Positions 5,829 through 8,053 of a stretch of 8,053 bases of DNA are shown here, in pieces (positions within the stretch are counted from its first letter, which is position 1; each line of letters begins with the position of its first letter). Below the pieces are notes generated by a model. That model did no database searches. It saw only the letters and a list, made by a program, of their open reading frames with translations, and was not told the DNA's origin. The DNA is from Bacteroidia bacterium. Lineage in GTDB: Bacteria > Bacteroidota > Bacteroidia > Flavobacteriales > Flavobacteriaceae. Made by a program: the position numbers and the translations under genes. Location of the stretch: NCBI GenBank assembly GCA_030429325.1, contig JAUICT010000078.1, positions 1 through 8,053 of the forward strand, written 5' to 3'.

Positions 5829-5881
5829 TTTTTATGCCCAAATATGAGAACCTTTCATAATTTCATATTTTTATGCCCAAA
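5829..5881 (+). repeat. 14-bp direct repeat duplicating a start-codon context
   Basis: TTTTTATGCCCAAA occurs perfectly at 5829-5842 and again at 5868-5881, 39 bp apart start to start, in the region between the CBS and M28 genes. Because 39 is a multiple of three, both ATGCCCAAA copies are in the same frame as the peptidase. The first copy opens an 8-codon frame (MPKYENLS, 5834-5860, TAA). The second (ATG at 5873) reads through in frame into the peptidase start at 5894. Between the copies lies an imperfect inverted repeat, TATGA-N7-TCATA (5843-5859). Confidence 0.7.
5843..5873 (+). promoter_or_regulatory. Weak candidate promoter for the M28 peptidase gene
   Basis: TATG at 5843-5846 and TATTTTTA at 5866-5873, separated by 19 bp, approximate the TTTG / TAnnTTTG pattern with one mismatch in each element. 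If used, transcription would begin after about 5878, which would make the ATG at 5894 the start and exclude the ATG at 5873. It overlaps the direct repeat described here. Confidence 0.3.
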
Positions 5882-5893
5882 CAACGTAAAACC

Positions 5894-8053
5894 ATGAAGT
5901 TCTCCCGAACCCTTGCCCTTCTCCTTCTCTTAGCCGCTGTATTCTGGAGCTATAAAGCCTTGATGCCAGCATACAGTCCAGATATGGATGCATCCCCACA
6001 GACCTTTTCCACGGACAGGGCCTTGGTTCATGTTAAAAATCTATCCGTAGAGCCTCATGCCGTTGGATTTCCAGGGCATACACGGGCCAGAAGCTATATT
6101 ATTTCCGAGCTTAAGAAAATGGGATTGGAAACCTCTACCCAAGAGGGATATACCGCTGGGGATTGGGCCAATCTCAGCAAAGCCACCAATATTTTGGCAA
6201 GAATAAAGGGTTCATCAGAAGGAAAAGCACTTTTATTGTTGTCCCATTATGATAGCAATCCGCATTCCTCTTATGGCGCAAGTGATGCCGCAAGTGGTGT
6301 AGCTACCATTTTAGAAGGGGTTAGGGCTTTTTTGGAAGAGAACCAAACCCCCAAAAACGATATTATCATACTTATCACCGATGCTGAAGAATTGGGCCTC
6401 AATGGAGCTGATTTATTTGTAAACCAACATCCATGGGCAAAAGATGTTGGTTTGGTACTCAATTTTGAGGCGCGTGGAAGCGGAGGTCCTAGTTATATGC
6501 TCATTGAGACCAATAGGGGCAATGGAACCCTTATCAAGGAATTTTCCGAAGCCCACCCAGAGTATCCGGTGGCCAATTCCTTGGCCTACAGCATCTATAA
6601 AATGTTGCCCAACGATACGGATTTGACTGTTTTCAGGGAGGATGGCGATATTGATGGCTTTAACTTCGCCTTTATTGATGACCATTTTGATTACCATACT
6701 GCGCTGGACACTTATGAGCGTTTGGACAGAAAAACACTGGCTCATCAGGGCAGTTACCTAATGCCATTGCTCAAACATTTTAGTGAATCGGATTTGGGGA
6801 ATCTTAAAAGCTTAAATGATTATGTCTACTTTAATCTCCCCTTTTTCAATCTGGTTTCTTATCCCTTTGAATGGATTTGGCCCATGTTCGGGTTTGCCCT
6901 ATTGGCCTTTGTTATTTTATTGATTGTAGGCTTCAAAAAGAAAAGATTACATCTAAAAGATATTCTAAGAGGGTTCTTGCCTTTACTGTTCACTCTCGTA
7001 GTCAATGGAGCGCTCGGCTATTTTTGTTGGACCACAATTACTTGGTGGTATCCCGACTTTAAGGATATGTTACATAGGTTCACCTATAATGGCCATTTGT
7101 ATATTGTGGTCTACGCCATGATTTCGTTGGCCGTATGCTTTTGGACCTATCATAAATTTCGGAAAACAGGCACGCCCAATCTTTTGGTTGCGCCCATTTT
7201 TATATGGTTGATTATCTGTGGCCTTGTTGCACAGTATTTATCTGGCGCAAGCTTTTTTGTGATTCCTCTTTTTGGGCTTTTGGCCGCTTTTATGATAACC
7301 CTGAACCAAGATGAGCCCAATCCTTTTTTGATGGTCTTTTTAGGATTGCCGGCAGTTTTTATTTATTCGCCTTTCATTAAAATGTTTCCAGTTGGATTAG
7401 GCTTGAAGATGATGGTGGCCGCCACGGTATTCACTACCCTCCTATTTGTTTTGTTGTTACCATTTTTTGGACAACTAAAAAACAAAGATCGTTTGGCCTA
7501 TCTGTTTTTGTTTCTGTTCATGGTGTTTGGCATATCGTCCCATATCAATTCAGATTTTAATGCAGAAAGACCCAAACCAAGTAGCCTCCTTTACGTTTAC
7601 AACGCAGATACCGACACTGCTACTTGGGCCACGTATGACAATAGTCCAATTGACTGGAACAATCAATTTTTGGGAGATACCAAACACAAACCCAATACTG
7701 AGGAATACGAGACATTATCCAGCAAATACCGAACACAGCTTACTTATATTGCCGATGCGCCGAAAAAAAACATTACAATTCCGTGGATTGATACAGTAAA
7801 AGACACGATTATAGGTGATGCTAGGGTTCTAGAGCTGTGCATCACTCCAAAACGGGATGTTAACCGTCTGGATGTGTACACCAACCCCATCACTTTGCAA
7901 AACGCAAAAGTGAATAGAATCCCATTGTCAGAACATTTTTTGGAAACTCGAAACTCGAAACTCGTAACGCATTACATAACCAATAATGACTTTACCGAGC
8001 TTGAGTTGACCTTTCCAAAAGACTCGGTGTTGGAGCTGTCTTTTTACGAGGCT
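5894..8053 (+). CDS. Membrane-bound M28 family metallopeptidase, ERMP1/Fxna-like (3' partial)
   Basis: The gene runs off the window; 720 codons are visible without a stop. Residues 6-24 form an N-terminal membrane anchor. The M28 zinc peptidase domain (about 40-295) has all expected residues: H118 in SHYDS, bridging D131 in GASDAASG, the E165-E166 pair in DAEELGLNGA, E192 in NFEARG and H268 in DYHTALD. About eight hydrophobic segments follow (roughly 325-346, 357-378, 401-419, 428-447, 449-469, 478-496, 505-525, 533-549). A soluble C-terminal region (550 onward) starts with the ADTDTATWATYDN segment. This order matches bacterial relatives of eukaryotic ERMP1/Fxna. The peptidase domain should face the periplasm; the substrate is unknown, probably peptides. 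An in-frame ATG at 5873 would add seven residues (MPKQRKT); I prefer 5894 because the charged start then directly precedes the anchor. The tail end contains a 7-bp tandem repeat. Confidence 0.93.
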   Translation, partial: MKFSRTLALLLLLAAVFWSYKALMPAYSPDMDASPQTFSTDRALVHVKNLSVEPHAVGFPGHTRARSYIISELKKMGLETSTQEGYTAGDWANLSKATNILARIKGSSEGKALLLLSHYDSNPHSSYGASDAASGVATILEGVRAFLEENQTPKNDIIILITDAEELGLNGADLFVNQHPWAKDVGLVLNFEARGSGGPSYMLIETNRGNGTLIKEFSEAHPEYPVANSLAYSIYKMLPNDTDLTVFREDGDIDGFNFAFIDDHFDYHTALDTYERLDRKTLAHQGSYLMPLLKHFSESDLGNLKSLNDYVYFNLPFFNLVSYPFEWIWPMFGFALLAFVILLIVGFKKKRLHLKDILRGFLPLLFTLVVNGALGYFCWTTITWWYPDFKDMLHRFTYNGHLYIVVYAMISLAVCFWTYHKFRKTGTPNLLVAPIFIWLIICGLVAQYLSGASFFVIPLFGLLAAFMITLNQDEPNPFLMVFLGLPAVFIYSPFIKMFPVGLGLKMMVAATVFTTLLFVLLLPFFGQLKNKDRLAYLFLFLFMVFGISSHINSDFNAERPKPSSLLYVYNADTDTATWATYDNSPIDWNNQFLGDTKHKPNTEEYETLSSKYRTQLTYIADAPKKNITIPWIDTVKDTIIGDARVLELCITPKRDVNRLDVYTNPITLQNAKVNRIPLSEHFLETRNSKLVTHYITNNDFTELELTFPKDSVLELSFYEA
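7943..7964 (+). repeat. 7-bp tandem repeat within the M28 peptidase gene
   Basis: GAAACTC occurs three times head to tail (7943-7949, 7950-7956, 7957-7963), followed by a further G. It encodes ETRNSKL (residues 684-690) in the soluble C-terminal domain of the peptidase. Since the unit is not a multiple of three, each copy is read in a different frame, and gain or loss of one unit would shift the frame of everything after it. Confidence 0.85.

Noticed and set aside
6413..6745. Minus-strand open frame of 110 codons inside the M28 gene
   Set aside because: It lies opposite the conserved metallopeptidase domain and has no recognisable family features; a shadow of the real gene.
1..8053. Defence island, mobile element or CRISPR content
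   Set aside because: No transposase, integrase, nuclease, toxin-antitoxin, terminal inverted repeats or spaced repeat array could be found; all genes read as ordinary chromosomal functions.

Overview
This 8 kb window carries nine protein-coding genes, two of them cut by the window edges. It looks like ordinary chromosome from a member of the Bacteroidota, most likely a marine Flavobacteriaceae (Muricauda/Maribacter-like). The reasons are the promoter elements of the TTTG...TAnnTTTG type, the lack of Shine-Dalgarno sequences before most starts, the protein families (secreted SIMPL and DUF6265 proteins, an ERMP1-like M28 peptidase, a flavobacterial-type pentapeptide repeat protein), and moderate GC with a preference for TTG and GCC codons. 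The taxonomic placement is inference from these features, not from a marker gene. I see no rRNA, tRNA, CRISPR array, insertion sequence or phage gene.

Layout, left to right. (1) The end of a GNAT acetyltransferase (+) abuts, stop to stop, a type-2 glycerate kinase (-). (2) Divergent from the kinase are two small secreted proteins (+), a SIMPL/DUF541 protein and a DUF6265 protein, probably one transcript. (3) Converging on them is an SDR oxidoreductase-TetR regulator operon (-). Its promoter region contains a strong Bacteroidota promoter and two related inverted repeats that look like the TetR operator. (4) Divergent from the SDR gene are a Qnr-like pentapeptide repeat protein and a small zinc-ribbon protein (+), 10 bp apart. 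(5) Converging on these is a two-CBS-domain protein (-). (6) Divergent from it is a large membrane-bound M28 metallopeptidase (+) that runs off the right edge with 720 codons visible.

Functionally this is a set of small independent units rather than one pathway. The clearest regulatory story is the self-contained TetR/SDR operon: one operator lies inside the promoter spacer and the other over the expected transcription start, so the TetR protein is probably an autorepressor that also controls the reductase. Other points worth a second look are the Qnr-like protein paired with a zinc-ribbon protein of unknown role, a duplicated start-codon context upstream of the peptidase, a 7-bp tandem repeat inside the peptidase reading frame that could shift its frame, and three convergent gene pairs separated by only 0 to 7 bp. 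Nothing here clearly amounts to a new multi-gene system.
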